The notes under the pieces were generated by a model that searched no databases, had not been told where the DNA came from, and saw nothing but the letters and a program-made list of their open reading frames with translations. The position numbers and the translations under genes were made by a program. Below, one piece after another: positions 1 through 9,706 of a stretch of DNA of 64,000 nt (position 1 is the stretch's first letter; every line of letters starts with the position of its first letter). Source of the stretch: Lachnospiraceae bacterium (GTDB lineage Bacteria; Bacillota; Clostridia; Lachnospirales; Lachnospiraceae); NCBI GenBank assembly GCA_017612555.1, contig JAGAFR010000053.1, positions 116,869 through 180,868 on the forward strand, in the 5' to 3' direction.

Positions 1-1751
1 TATTTGGCAAGTCTGTAGGTCCCGTCATCATTTACGTATAGCGGATTCTTGGCCGAATCATAAAGCTGTGCGCTTGCCTTATACTCTCCCTCGGGCGTTG
101 GCGTAGGGGTAGGGGTAAGAGTTACCTTTACCGTACCTGTCGGTGTAGCCGTCGGAGTCTTGGTAGGCTTGGGAGTCGGTGTAGTCTCCTCCTCCTCATC
201 ATCCTCGTCTTCGGATGCTTCCTCTGTCGGAGTGGGAGTAGGTGTAGGCGTAGGTGTGGGAGTTGCATCTTCTTCGTCCTCATCCTCGTCTTCGTTCTCG
301 CTCTCATCCTGATCCTGTTTGGAATCGTTCTCTTCCGCAGCGACGATCCTTGCCATGCCGATGGATGCGATATTTCCGTTAAACGGCTTTATCTGATGCG
401 TCAATGATCCAAGAGCGCTCACCAGTCTGTTTGCTATCGATGCCACTATCTCTGTCTTGGACAGATCGACTGTTGCTTCTTCATATGATTCTCCGCTTTC
501 CTCTACAGAGGATTCAACAAACTCCACTGTATCGGTAAGTGCGGTTCCGGTCTCTATATCGGCCGCCTTGTTTCCGTTGTCCTCAGCTGCCGCATTGACT
601 TCACTCTCTTTCTTGATCTCGTCCTTGATATTGGCGATGACCTTGTATTCTACCTTCGCCTTAACACTGACCTTCTGGCCTACTGTCGGGAATACATATC
701 CGGAAAGAGCATCCGAATCCGTTATCGCCACGGAGTAGTCCCCGGCGCTCATCCCGGTCAGATGGATTATCCCGTCCTCATCTTCGTCCTCGTAAGTACT
801 TTCCTTATCGTTCTTATCTGTTACGGTTATTCCCCATCTGACGCCTTTTACCAGCGTATCTTCTTCATCAACGAGCTTAACCTTCAGATCCTTCTCTACA
901 CTTGTAAGAACAAGGGAGAGCATTTTCCCTTCGGCGCTCTCCATCGGGGCCGCAGCGTCTTCCATCTCATACTCTTCGGTCTCGACTTCATCGGCATTGT
1001 AAGCGATCATCGAAGGATCATCTACAAATGACCTCATATTGGCAATGGCGTTTTCCTTATTGATCTGCCCGCGATAATCGGCATATACATTAGTCGTCAT
1101 TACCGATGTGATCAGAAGTACGGCTGCCATTATACCGCATCCCCATTGTGCATACGACATGTTCCTGATCTTATCGGAAAAAGACTCTTCGCTGATCTCT
1201 TTTTCGATCGCTTCGTCAGTCACCGCTGCCTTGGGAGTATCCTTAAATCTCCAGTTGGCGGATTTTTTACGAAAAGCCGAAGGCCCGTTCTTCTTGGTCG
1301 GAAGAACGCCCATTCTCCTGTATTTATCAAGGCCCTTCTTGTGTCTGAACGAATCATCCGTTTTGACTGCGTCGGCTCCTTTCTTCCCTTTTTTCGGCGG
1401 AGCCTTCCGCTTTTTCTTGAGTTCCTCGGATCTGATGATTATCTTCTCATCAACAGACTTGCGTATCGACTGTTCCAGATCTTCGGCCGGCGGATCGATA
1501 TTGGGTCGTCCGGGCTTCTTCGCCGTCTGTTTTCTGTCATACGCATAAAAAGAATTGACGGCGGCTTTTACGCCATCCATGTCCGATGTGTCTACCTTAA
1601 GACAGTCTTCGGTAACGATCTGAGATATCGTCTCGTTGACTATCGCATCCTCTGTCTTGTCTTTTGCGTCAAGCTTTTCCGATAACTCAACCCAGTCAAG
1701 TTCTTTGCAGTCTTCGGCGTTTTTGCCGCGAGTGCTGTCTTTTCTTTTCAT
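1..1751 (-). CDS. Membrane-anchored surface protein with acidic and Thr-Pro-rich linkers (3' part beyond the window)
   Basis: The frame is open from an ATG at 1751 to the left edge, giving about 583 codons with no stop, so the C-terminus is missing. An SD (AAGGGGTG) lies just upstream of the ATG. Residues 1-200 are charged and Lys-rich and probably cytoplasmic. One membrane helix follows (about 201-223). The outside part has a beta-sandwich-like stretch (about 276-345) resembling Cna-B or carboxypeptidase-regulatory repeats, then runs of Asp/Glu and Thr-Pro repeats (about 485-560). The linker style fits a cell-wall-spanning protein. It is the last visible gene after rmlA, 76 bases downstream, with no clear terminator between them. 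Function unknown; a role at the cell surface or in glycan handling is inference. Confidence 0.75.
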   Translation of the reverse strand, partial: MKRKDSTRGKNAEDCKELDWVELSEKLDAKDKTEDAIVNETISQIVTEDCLKVDTSDMDGVKAAVNSFYAYDRKQTAKKPGRPNIDPPAEDLEQSIRKSVDEKIIIRSEELKKKRKAPPKKGKKGADAVKTDDSFRHKKGLDKYRRMGVLPTKKNGPSAFRKKSANWRFKDTPKAAVTDEAIEKEISEESFSDKIRNMSYAQWGCGIMAAVLLITSVMTTNVYADYRGQINKENAIANMRSFVDDPSMIAYNADEVETEEYEMEDAAAPMESAEGKMLSLVLTSVEKDLKVKLVDEEDTLVKGVRWGITVTDKNDKESTYEDEDEDGIIHLTGMSAGDYSVAITDSDALSGYVFPTVGQKVSVKAKVEYKVIANIKDEIKKESEVNAAAEDNGNKAADIETGTALTDTVEFVESSVEESGESYEEATVDLSKTEIVASIANRLVSALGSLTHQIKPFNGNIASIGMARIVAAEENDSKQDQDESENEDEDEDEEDATPTPTPTPTPTPTEEASEDEDDEEEETTPTPKPTKTPTATPTGTVKVTLTPTPTPTPEGEYKASAQLYDSAKNPLYVNDDGTYRLAK

Positions 1752-1827
1752 GATTCACCCCTTATTATTGAACGTCGTTCCAACATCCTGTCCGTCCCGG
1801 CTCCCTCTTCCGTGAAGGACTCTCTGT

Positions 1828-2697
1828 CTATAATCCGTTTGCCACGTCTGTAAGATATTTCCCGTAATCCGTCTTAAGAAGCGGCTCAGCAAGTTTATTC
1901 AACTGCTTTTTGTCTATAAAGTTTCTTCTGTATGCTATCTCTTCTATACACGAAATGTACATTCCCTGACGTTTTTGAACCGTTCGTACAAAATCAGCGG
2001 CGTCAAGAAGACTTTCGTGATTGCCGGTATCCAGCCATGCAAATCCGCGCCCGAGAGTCTCAACGTACAGATCACCTCTTTCAAGATATGCATTGTTGAC
2101 CGAAGTGATCTCGATCTCTCCTCTTGCGGACGGCTTAACATTTCGTGCTATCTCAACAACATCGTTATCGTAAAAATACAGCCCCGGCACCGCGTAATTG
2201 GACTTGGGCTTTTCGGGCTTTTCCTCAATGGATATCGCTTTCCCGGTCTCGTCGAACTCAACGACTCCGTATTCCTTCGGATCCCTTACATAGTACCCGA
2301 ATATGGTCGCCCCGCTCGTCCTTGCGGCTGCCTGCCTCAGAACGCTGGAAAAACTCTGCCCATAGAAGATATTGTCGCCGAGTATCAATGCAACGTTGTC
2401 ACTGCCTATAAAATCTGCGCCTATGATGAACGCATCCGCAAGTCCCCGGGGACTTTCCTGGATCGCATATGACATATTAAGACCGAGCTGGCTGCCGTCT
2501 CCGAACAGTTCCCGGAACGAAGGCAGATCCCTCGGAGTGGATATGATGAGAATATCCCGTATATCCGCAAGCATGAGTATCGAAAGCGGATAATATATCA
2601 TCGGCTTGTCGTAGACCGGCATCATCTGCTTGGACATCGCTTTTGTGAGCGGGTACAATCTGGTACCTGATCCGCCGGCAAGTATTATTCCTTTCAT
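1828..2697 (-). CDS. rmlA: Glucose-1-phosphate thymidylyltransferase RmlA
   Basis: Makes dTDP-glucose from glucose-1-phosphate and dTTP, the first step of dTDP-L-rhamnose synthesis, in the cytoplasm. The N-terminus carries the nucleotide-binding loop [13 protein letters not shown], and the sequence includes [10 protein letters not shown] and the [10 protein letters not shown] segment typical of RmlA. Length is 289 residues, the usual size. A longer reading from 2754 lies inside rmlB; the ATG at 2697 overlaps the rmlB stop as ATGA, so this start is preferred. It is the partner of rmlB just upstream; rmlD is 38 kb away and no rmlC is seen. Confidence 0.96.
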   Translation of the reverse strand: MKGIILAGGSGTRLYPLTKAMSKQMMPVYDKPMIYYPLSILMLADIRDILIISTPRDLPSFRELFGDGSQLGLNMSYAIQESPRGLADAFIIGADFIGSDNVALILGDNIFYGQSFSSVLRQAAARTSGATIFGYYVRDPKEYGVVEFDETGKAISIEEKPEKPKSNYAVPGLYFYDNDVVEIARNVKPSARGEIEITSVNNAYLERGDLYVETLGRGFAWLDTGNHESLLDAADFVRTVQKRQGMYISCIEEIAYRRNFIDKKQLNKLAEPLLKTDYGKYLTDVANGL

Positions 2698-3767
2698 TTG
2701 TACATTTCCTCGTAGTATTTCTGGTAATCGCCGGATGTCACATGATCCATCCACTCGGTATGTTCAAAATACCAACGTATAGTCAGCTTTATTCCTTCCG
2801 CGAACATCGTCTCCGGCTCCCATCCGATCTCGGATCTGATCTTATCGGGCGCTATAGCATATCTTCTGTCGTGACCCTTTCTGTCCTCTACATAGGTGAT
2901 CAGATCGTAGCCTATATGATCCTGTCTCGGATCATCTGCGGGGAGCATCTCTTTTATCGTATCTATAATGATCTTAACGATCTCTATATTCTGCTTCTCA
3001 TTATGTCCGCCGATGTTATACTTCTGTCCGAAACGTCCCTTTTCGATCACCATATCTATAGCCTTGGCGTGATCCATGACGTACAGCCAGTCACGGACAT
3101 TTTTGCCGTCTCCGTATACCGGAAGCTTCTTGCCCGACAGGACGTTATTGATTATGAGCGGTATGAGCTTCTCGGGAAACTGGAATGGTCCGTAGTTGTT
3201 GCTGCAGTTCGTTATGAACGCCGGAAAATGATATGTATCCACATAAGCCTTTACCATGAAATCCGACGAAGCCTTGCTGGCTGAATAAGGGCTGTGAGGA
3301 TCATAAGGAGTAGTCTCATAGAAATATGTATCGCCTTCTTCAAGAGAACCGTACACCTCATCCGTTGATACATGAAGAAAACTCTTACCCGCCTTATAGC
3401 CTTCGCCTTCTTCCCATGCCTTCTTGGCACAGTTGAGCATATTAAGGGTCCCTATCACATTTGTCTTTGCAAATATCTCGGGATCGCGGATACTTCTGTC
3501 GACGTGGGATTCAGCTGCGAAGTGTACCACATGATCTATATCATTATCGGCAAACAGTTTTGAGATCGCCTCGCCGTCGCATATATCCGCCTTAACAAAT
3601 GTATAATTCGGGTTGTTCTCTATATCGGCCAGGTTCTCCGGATTGCCGGCATATGTAAGACAGTCGACATTGATGATCCTTATGGAATCACCGTATTTGT
3701 CAAACATGTAATGAATGAAATTGGAACCTATGAATCCGGCCCCTCCGGTCACAAGATACGTCTTCAT
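2694..3767 (-). CDS. rmlB: dTDP-glucose 4,6-dehydratase RmlB
   Basis: Converts dTDP-glucose to dTDP-4-keto-6-deoxy-glucose, step two toward dTDP-rhamnose. This extended SDR of 357 residues has the NAD loop [10 protein letters not shown] at the N-terminus, the STDEVYG segment, and the catalytic YSASKA (YxxxK). The C-terminal [12 protein letters not shown] and [11 protein letters not shown] motifs are typical of RmlB. It ends in a 4-base ATGA overlap with rmlA. A 78-base gap upstream separates it from the deacetylase gene and holds a candidate promoter, so rmlBA may be transcribed separately as well as by read-through. Confidence 0.96.
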   Translation of the reverse strand: MKTYLVTGGAGFIGSNFIHYMFDKYGDSIRIINVDCLTYAGNPENLADIENNPNYTFVKADICDGEAISKLFADNDIDHVVHFAAESHVDRSIRDPEIFAKTNVIGTLNMLNCAKKAWEEGEGYKAGKSFLHVSTDEVYGSLEEGDTYFYETTPYDPHSPYSASKASSDFMVKAYVDTYHFPAFITNCSNNYGPFQFPEKLIPLIINNVLSGKKLPVYGDGKNVRDWLYVMDHAKAIDMVIEKGRFGQKYNIGGHNEKQNIEIVKIIIDTIKEMLPADDPRQDHIGYDLITYVEDRKGHDRRYAIAPDKIRSEIGWEPETMFAEGIKLTIRWYFEHTEWMDHVTSGDYQKYYEEMYK

Positions 3768-3816
3768 TTCAAGCTGATCCTTCCCTCACGCTTATTAACA
3801 TACAAAATCACTTTGC

Positions 3817-3845
3817 ATGATAACATAAACCGCCCTGAAATTCAA
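3817..3845 (-). promoter_or_regulatory. Candidate sigma-A promoter for rmlBA
   Basis: On the minus strand, TTGAAT (3845-3840), 17 bases, then TATCAT (3822-3817), about 50 bases before the rmlB ATG. The match is moderate (4/6 and 5/6) and overlaps the inverted repeat at 3831-3867. Confidence 0.4.
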
Positions 3846-3867
3846 CTAATGCAATCTTTCCAGGGCG
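3831..3867 (-). repeat. Inverted repeat at the end of the deacetylase gene (weak terminator or operator)
   Basis: Read on the minus strand, CGCCCTGGAA and TTTCAGGGCG form a 10-pair stem with one G-U pair around a 17-base loop that includes the TAG stop of the upstream gene. The tail GTTTATGTT is too poor in T for a strong terminator. Its overlap with the candidate rmlBA promoter allows an operator or attenuator role; this is inference. Confidence 0.35.
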
Positions 3868-4580
3868 TGGAATTCCCCTTTGCTCACATCGACAAGTCTG
3901 CCTCCGTTATCATATACGGGATGTACCATTACCTCAACATCCGCTCTTGCCGAAAGATCCGGCTCTTTTTCCGTATAATCCCGGTAATCCGCGGCCGATC
4001 CGAAATACCGCGGACGGCCGGTACAGTATCTTCTTATCGATGCATTGTTTATCATCTTATACAGGCGCATCAGTACGTTGCCGCCCCTGTACATGTTTCT
4101 CCCAAGTCTTACCGATGATATCGGACGGTCGGCAAACACTCTTTTTAGTATCCTCCACACGGACGGGTCCGTATGGACGTGATGGTGCGAATCAATGTGC
4201 CAAAGTGTCCCGCCGAGTTTTTCATACATGTCAAACTGGGCGCGGATCTCTTCCTCAACGGCCGATCTCGTCCGGCCGGGCAGGAAAAATCTCGTTTTCA
4301 TGTTTCTTGCAAAATCCGCGGTAAATTCACCTGCATTGTTGCACATGACCGGATCCCGGCTTATCGCGGCTGACAGCGGACGCCCCGAAGTAAGGTTCAG
4401 GTGAAGCCCTACCCTGTCCGAAAAGCCCTTTTCCTCTGCAAGCTTCATAGCCTCCCCGGCGGCGGGCATATTGACCATCAGCGTAGTACGGTCGATCAGT
4501 CCCTTTTCAAAAGCCTCGGCTATGGCACTGTTTACATCAGCATTCAGTCCGAAGTCATCCGCATTTACTATAATCGCCAA
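3846..4580 (-). CDS. YdjC/ChbG-family carbohydrate deacetylase
   Basis: The family removes acetyl groups from N-acetylated sugars by a metal-dependent reaction. The N-terminus has the metal-binding NADDFG motif, then the GLHLNLT segment, and the HIDSHHHVHTDP motif supplies the His ligands and base. Length is 244 residues, near the family norm. The start is a TTG at 4580, giving a 13-base overlap with the UDP-sugar dehydrogenase gene, a sign of coupled translation; no ATG fits the N-terminal motif. Its place between a UDP-HexNAc dehydrogenase and rmlB suggests it acts on an N-acetyl sugar of this polysaccharide. The substrate is not known. Confidence 0.85.
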   Translation of the reverse strand: MAIIVNADDFGLNADVNSAIAEAFEKGLIDRTTLMVNMPAAGEAMKLAEEKGFSDRVGLHLNLTSGRPLSAAISRDPVMCNNAGEFTADFARNMKTRFFLPGRTRSAVEEEIRAQFDMYEKLGGTLWHIDSHHHVHTDPSVWRILKRVFADRPISSVRLGRNMYRGGNVLMRLYKMINNASIRRYCTGRPRYFGSAADYRDYTEKEPDLSARADVEVMVHPVYDNGGRLVDVSKGEFHALERLH

Positions 4581-5890
4581 TAGCCGTACCCCGCTTTTGT
4601 TACTTCACTGCTGTTTAAAATGCCTTTTATATCCACGATGACTTTTTCGCTGTTTTCGATCTTTCCAAAGAAAGCATCCCACTCGGAAAGTGTTCTCTTC
4701 CTGTACTCTTCATGGGCAACGGCAAGCACGATACAGTCCGCTCCACAGGCTTCTTTTTCACTTACGAGTTCATATCCGTACGAGCGCTTCACTTCTGCCG
4801 GATTCGCCCATGCATCCACGAGAACCGGCTTTATCTCATACTGTTCGAGATGCTTTATTATCTCCATTATCTTGGAATTGCGGACATCCGGGCAATTCTC
4901 CTTAAACGTCGCACCGAAGAATACTATCTTGGCATCCCTTACCTTCTTCCCCGCAAGTACCAGCTGCTTTACTATCTGCTCTCCGACAAACGCCGGCATA
5001 TCATCGTTGATCTGACGGCCTGCAGATATTATCCTCGAATGGTACCCGAGCCGCTCGGCCTCATAAACAAAATAATACGGGTCGACGCCTATACAGTGCC
5101 CTCCCACAAGTCCGGGCCTGAATCCGAGAGCATTCCACTTCGTGTTCATCGCATCTATGACTTCGTTCGTATCTATCCCCATCTTGTCAAAGGCCATGGC
5201 GAGTTCATTTATGAAAGCGATATTGATGTCTCTCTGGGAATTCTCCACAACCTTGGCAGCTTCCGCAACCTTGATGGATCCGGCTCTGTGAACACCGGCT
5301 TCGATGACGAGTTCGTAAACGGATGCCACCGTATCAAGAGTCTCTTCATCCATTCCCGATACGATCTTTTTTATATTCTCAAGACGGTGCAGTTTATCAC
5401 CCGGGTTGATCCTCTCGGGTGAGTATCCTATCTTAAAATCAACACCGCACTTTAATCCCGATTCCCTCTCAAGTATGGGAACGCAAATATCTTCGGTAAC
5501 GCCCGGATAAACGGTCGACTCATATACCACTACCGATCCTTTCGAAAGGTTACGCCCCAGTATCTCGCTGGCAGACTCAACCGGATGCAGGTCCGGCGTC
5601 TTGTCCTGATTTATCGGAGTGGGCACGGCGACGATATGAAACTTTGCACTCTTAAGGTCAGCCGGATCCGAAGTGAACTCTACGGTTGTCTTTGCTATCT
5701 CCTCGTCCCCGACTTCCTTTGTGGCATCATGACCCGACTTGTATGCCTCGATCTTATCCCTGTTAAGATCAAATCCCACAACCTTTGCTTTCTTTGCAAA
5801 GGCAACCGCGATCGGCATTCCCACATATCCAAGACCGATGAGTGCGATCTTTTCTTTTCCGCTTTTGATGTCTTCATACAGTCCCATCAT
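4568..5890 (-). CDS. UDP-N-acetylhexosamine 6-dehydrogenase (TviB/WbpO/WbpA type)
   Basis: Oxidises C6 of a UDP-HexNAc to the uronic acid with NAD. The chosen start gives 440 residues. The N-terminus has the Rossmann loop LIGLGYVGMP. The VPTP and ESTVYPG segments, the GGHCIGVDPYY segment with the catalytic Cys, and FKENCPDVRNSK in the C-terminal domain are typical of the VipA/TviB branch acting on UDP-GlcNAc or UDP-GalNAc rather than of UDP-glucose dehydrogenases. An upstream extension to 6022 lies inside the flippase gene and has no conserved residues. The ATG at 5890 overlaps the flippase stop as ATGA and has GGAG 5 bases before it. Exact substrate uncertain. Confidence 0.9.
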   Translation of the reverse strand: MMGLYEDIKSGKEKIALIGLGYVGMPIAVAFAKKAKVVGFDLNRDKIEAYKSGHDATKEVGDEEIAKTTVEFTSDPADLKSAKFHIVAVPTPINQDKTPDLHPVESASEILGRNLSKGSVVVYESTVYPGVTEDICVPILERESGLKCGVDFKIGYSPERINPGDKLHRLENIKKIVSGMDEETLDTVASVYELVIEAGVHRAGSIKVAEAAKVVENSQRDINIAFINELAMAFDKMGIDTNEVIDAMNTKWNALGFRPGLVGGHCIGVDPYYFVYEAERLGYHSRIISAGRQINDDMPAFVGEQIVKQLVLAGKKVRDAKIVFFGATFKENCPDVRNSKIMEIIKHLEQYEIKPVLVDAWANPAEVKRSYGYELVSEKEACGADCIVLAVAHEEYRKRTLSEWDAFFGKIENSEKVIVDIKGILNSSEVTKAGYGYWRL

Positions 5891-7359
5891 TTCTTCTCCG
5901 TTTTCTTCTTTTTTGTCTCTTTTATGAACCCGATGCAGTATCCCCACAGAGCCGCTGCGACTCTCCTGTTCAGCAGCACGAGCAGGATGATGAGCACCGC
6001 TCCCGTACCTGCACTGATCCATTCATTTGTACTTACCGTGGCATATCCCGCATATATTATATACCCTATAAGGCCTGCGGCAAACCTGCGATGATCGTAT
6101 CCCACCGGATAGCACTTTTCGGCAAAATACGTTCCCATGGCAAAATATACGATATATGTAAGTGCCGTGGCAACCGCCGCTCCGACACCGCAAAATCTCG
6201 GTACGAGAAGGAGGTTTCCCGCAAGATTACAGCATATCGCAACAAGGGATGCGTAATTGAAATATATCGGTTTCTTTTTAAACTTGACTCCCTGACCGGT
6301 CATCTCAAACAGTATGGATAATACCGGCATCAGCGACAGGAACGGGATTATCTTTATGGCTCCTCTGTACTTTTCGCCGAGTATCAGGACTATTATGCTC
6401 CGAAATGTCGTAAGCGCAAAAGCCGCAAGCACGCACAGGAACTGGACCTTCTGGAACATATCGGCAAAGAAAGGCTTTGCCGTACTTTCGTCTTCCTGCT
6501 CGTATTTCTTCATCGCGATCGGTGACCAGAATGCAACATAGGTTATCTTGAACGTGAGCAGGATGGTCATTATCTGCATGGCCGAAGAATATACACCGGT
6601 CTCGGAAAAATCATTGAGAAAACGTATCGACCACTTGTCCATCGATGACAGGAGCCACTCCATGAGCAGCATGGGCACGAACGGGATCCCATACCTCAAG
6701 AGCTGCTTTGTTTCAAGATCGTGGGATGCTGCCTGTCCCTTACCCTTCCTTACAAAACGGATGAGAAGGAAAAGCGTTACGATCACAAGGGGAAGCGTCT
6801 GCGCATACAGACCCACCCTGAAATCATCCCCGAGGATATATACGAATACAAGGATGAACAGTATATACAGCGCCTTGGTCAGTATGTTCAGATTGGAATA
6901 CAGTTTCCCCTTCTGTTCCATCCTGATGTTCAGGAAAAGAAAGCGTTCAAAGACCGATGTCACGGTATAGCCTATAACGAGCAGCGTGATATCGAGACCG
7001 CTTCTTTCAAACATCAGATCGTTAAAGAACGATGAGAATACAAAATAAACGGCCGTAATGATCACAATGAGCACAAGCGGAGGCCGCAGGCATTGCACAA
7101 AAAGCCTTCGGCGGTCAACACCTTCCGTATAGAAATATCTGATATACGACTGGTCCAGTCCGAGAATTGCAAAAATATAGATGATGGATACCGCCGAAAG
7201 GAACAGTGATGATCTTCCGAATTCTTCGGTAGACATCACTCTTGTTATGAGCGGAAGCGATATGAAGCCGAGTACCAGGACTACGAAATTTCCGTAAAAG
7301 AACTCAAGGAATCCCGATAAGACGCTTGTTTTATTATTATTTATATCATTATCTGCCAT
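5887..7359 (-). CDS. Wzx-type polysaccharide flippase (first of three)
   Basis: This 490-residue protein has hydrophobic segments across its whole length and a basic C-terminal tail. The N-terminal pattern SGFLEFFYGNFVVLVLGF followed by LPLITRVMSTEEFG is characteristic of the Wzx/MATE-like polysaccharide transporter family, which flips lipid-linked repeat units across the membrane. The start is an ATG with GGA just upstream, three bases past the stop of the preceding glycosyltransferase. It ends in an ATGA overlap with the UDP-HexNAc dehydrogenase. The sugar unit it moves cannot be read from sequence. Confidence 0.9.
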   Translation of the reverse strand: MADNDINNNKTSVLSGFLEFFYGNFVVLVLGFISLPLITRVMSTEEFGRSSLFLSAVSIIYIFAILGLDQSYIRYFYTEGVDRRRLFVQCLRPPLVLIVIITAVYFVFSSFFNDLMFERSGLDITLLVIGYTVTSVFERFLFLNIRMEQKGKLYSNLNILTKALYILFILVFVYILGDDFRVGLYAQTLPLVIVTLFLLIRFVRKGKGQAASHDLETKQLLRYGIPFVPMLLMEWLLSSMDKWSIRFLNDFSETGVYSSAMQIMTILLTFKITYVAFWSPIAMKKYEQEDESTAKPFFADMFQKVQFLCVLAAFALTTFRSIIVLILGEKYRGAIKIIPFLSLMPVLSILFEMTGQGVKFKKKPIYFNYASLVAICCNLAGNLLLVPRFCGVGAAVATALTYIVYFAMGTYFAEKCYPVGYDHRRFAAGLIGYIIYAGYATVSTNEWISAGTGAVLIILLVLLNRRVAAALWGYCIGFIKETKKKKTEKK

Positions 7360-7362
7360 ATC

Positions 7363-8529
7363 TCATCCGAGTATTTCTTTATACAGTCTTACATGCCCTT
7401 CTATATTCTTATCGATCGTATAGTTATCGGCATATCGCCTGTAGAACATCTCTCTTTCCGCATCCGCTTCATCCGGATGATCCAGCAGATGCTTTATCCT
7501 TTTTGCAAGCTTTTGCGGTCTGTTTGTTTCATACAGATCGTCCTTATTCCCGATGACCTCACTCAGTCCTCCCACCGGCGTGGAAAGAACGATACACTTA
7601 CGGCTCATGGCCTCTACCGCTGCCTTTCCGAAAGATTCGAACCTGCTCGTCATGATGAAAAAATCGACAAGATAATAGTACTGTGATATCTCTTTCTGAG
7701 AAAGGTCCTGCATATAGATGAGGTTTTCCTTTCCTATCACATCCGTTATACCGTCTCTTATCGTCCGTGCAATAAGCTCATCCCTGTCTTCGTATACCGA
7801 CAGCACAAGAGCCACTTTGAACCTGATGCCTTCATTTGCGATCGCGGCGACGACAGAGGCAGCTTTCTCCCAGTCCTTTTCTTCGGATATCCTTCCGGCA
7901 AATCCGATGACCGGTATGTTACCCGTATTATACTGCTCTTTTGCTCTTTTCCTTCCCTCCGGATCATAATCCGCAAATGCGCGGCTGATCGTGTTGGGGA
8001 TGACTCTTATCGGAGTCCCGATCACCTTTTTCCAAAGACCCGCGTTATACTCTGTCGTAGTGATCATATACCGGGCATGCTTCATGGTTGCCTTGATACA
8101 TGCCATGGAATGCCTTCTGTATCCGAAGCACAGACCTCTGTCCGTATACACGAAGGGAATGTCGGAGAAGAATCCGGCAACACGGAGCGCACCGAATGTA
8201 ATAAGAGACTCCGACATGGAAACGTGTATCAGATCGGGTCTTATCTGCCGTATTATCTTATAAAACCATCTGATCCGTCCGAAAAAATTCATGATACGCC
8301 GGATCTTCGACAGTTCCCTGTTTTCATCGGACGGATAGGTTATCACCGTATACGGGTAATCCGACACGGATGAAGACAGCAGCATCGGGCAGGCAACGTA
8401 TGTTTCAAATCCGCCTGCTGCTCTTACTCCCTCACACAATATCTTGGTGGATTCCTGTCCTCCCCCGGGCAGATCGATGGGATATTCCATCAGGTATAGT
8501 ATTTTCTTCCTGCCTCTGTCATCTCGCAT
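7363..8529 (-). CDS. GT-B glycosyltransferase, GT4 family
   Basis: This 388-residue protein has two Rossmann-like halves. The N-terminal half includes the PGGGQES loop, and the C-terminal half contains GFAGRISEEKDW and ESFGKAAVEAM, the E-x7-E motif of GT4 enzymes that binds the nucleotide-sugar donor. It has no membrane helix, so it likely works at the inner face of the membrane on a lipid-linked acceptor. It overlaps the upstream GT4 gene by 11 bases. Donor and linkage unknown. Confidence 0.9.
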   Translation of the reverse strand: MRDDRGRKKILYLMEYPIDLPGGGQESTKILCEGVRAAGGFETYVACPMLLSSSVSDYPYTVITYPSDENRELSKIRRIMNFFGRIRWFYKIIRQIRPDLIHVSMSESLITFGALRVAGFFSDIPFVYTDRGLCFGYRRHSMACIKATMKHARYMITTTEYNAGLWKKVIGTPIRVIPNTISRAFADYDPEGRKRAKEQYNTGNIPVIGFAGRISEEKDWEKAASVVAAIANEGIRFKVALVLSVYEDRDELIARTIRDGITDVIGKENLIYMQDLSQKEISQYYYLVDFFIMTSRFESFGKAAVEAMSRKCIVLSTPVGGLSEVIGNKDDLYETNRPQKLAKRIKHLLDHPDEADAEREMFYRRYADNYTIDKNIEGHVRLYKEILG

Positions 8530-9706
8530 CGCTGTACCAGTTGTTCTTCAATATCTCAGCCTTAGAGCAAGGACCGTCGGAAAACGGTGTGGGTTTTCCC
8601 GCGGTAAGGCATTCGCACAATTCTATCACTCTCTTTGCCGCAACCTCAGGATTCCATTCCCGGTGCATCTGCTCATATGCATTCTTTCCGAGGTCGGATC
8701 GCAGCTTTTCATCTTTAAGGAGGCGCTCGATCTTATCCGCAAGACTTGCGGCATCTCCGGACTTATATACAAAGCCCGTTTCCCCCGGCTTTACAAGCCA
8801 CGGCGTTGCGCCGCATGCATGGCTTGCCACGACCGCGCAGCCCACTCCGAGCGCTTCATATATGACCGATCCCCATCCTTCGAGAAAATTACTCGTACAT
8901 ACGTAGATCTTCGCATCCGCCATACGCTGTCTTGCTTCATCCGGCGCAAGGAATCCTTCAAACGACACGATATCATTAAGCCCAAGCTTTTGGGAAAGTG
9001 CGATAAGATTTTTCTTCTCATCTCCGTCTCCGATGAGCTTAACCCGCATGTCATATCCTTTCGATACAAGTATGGCAACCGCCCTTATCAGAAGATCCGC
9101 CCTTTTTAGTCTTATCATGCGCCCTTCCCACAGTATCGTTGTCGCACCCGCCTGCGCGGCTTTTTCTTCTTTTCGGCGAAACATCTCGTCCGGATCAATA
9201 TCGGGATGCTTGGGAAAATAAGCAAACTTATAGCATTTGCCGGGGTAACTTCCCAGCATCTTTTTAAAATCCCACGCGGTAAATGCACTGGCAGCCAGCA
9301 CGTACATATTCTTCTTACGATTCCGAACATGCAGATGCATGTATTTTTTTGTCAGTCTGGGAATGAGGAATTTTACGAAACCCTCCTTGAGCGGCCTTTC
9401 GGAATAGCGGAATATGATAAGACCCAGCTCGATCCTTTTTTCTATGTAATACTCGGGAGCGGTGCCCATGATCACAAGATCGGATGAACAGGCAAGATCT
9501 AAGGCTCTTTTCTCGTTTTCTTCGCTCTCATAAGTCCGAAGGACGTATGACGGAGCATCGATCCCCCATCCCATTCCGGAACGAAAATCCTCCATCGGCA
9601 TAGTCTCGACAAAGGTAAATCCGTCTTGGAGCAGTTCATGAAACGCATCACACAATGCTTTCTGGTGATGGTTATAGTAATTGGAATAAAAAGTAAGAGT
9701 ATTCAT
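8519..9706 (-). CDS. GT-B glycosyltransferase, GT4 family
   Basis: This 395-residue protein begins with a segment having NYYNHHQKALCDAF, seen in GT4 enzymes of capsule clusters. The C-terminal half carries LWEGRMIRLKRADLLIRA and EGWGSVIYEALGVGC, an E-x7-E donor-binding motif. The ATG directly follows the stop of the upstream GT2 gene (TAG ATG, no spacer), which implies coupled translation. Cytoplasmic; donor unknown. Confidence 0.9.
   Translation of the reverse strand: MNTLTFYSNYYNHHQKALCDAFHELLQDGFTFVETMPMEDFRSGMGWGIDAPSYVLRTYESEENEKRALDLACSSDLVIMGTAPEYYIEKRIELGLIIFRYSERPLKEGFVKFLIPRLTKKYMHLHVRNRKKNMYVLAASAFTAWDFKKMLGSYPGKCYKFAYFPKHPDIDPDEMFRRKEEKAAQAGATTILWEGRMIRLKRADLLIRAVAILVSKGYDMRVKLIGDGDEKKNLIALSQKLGLNDIVSFEGFLAPDEARQRMADAKIYVCTSNFLEGWGSVIYEALGVGCAVVASHACGATPWLVKPGETGFVYKSGDAASLADKIERLLKDEKLRSDLGKNAYEQMHREWNPEVAAKRVIELCECLTAGKPTPFSDGPCSKAEILKNNWYSDAR

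Noticed and set aside
60-290. Repeated GTAGGN units as a CRISPR or satellite
   Set aside because: They are Thr-Pro codons in an open reading frame, without spacer structure.
1752-1827. Terminator between rmlA and the surface-protein gene
   Set aside because: Only weak pairings (GTCC/GGAC) and no T tract; no convincing promoter either.
5891-6022. N-terminal extension of the UDP-HexNAc dehydrogenase
   Set aside because: Falls wholly in the flippase gene, lacks conserved residues, and the ATG at 5890 has an SD and an ATGA overlap.
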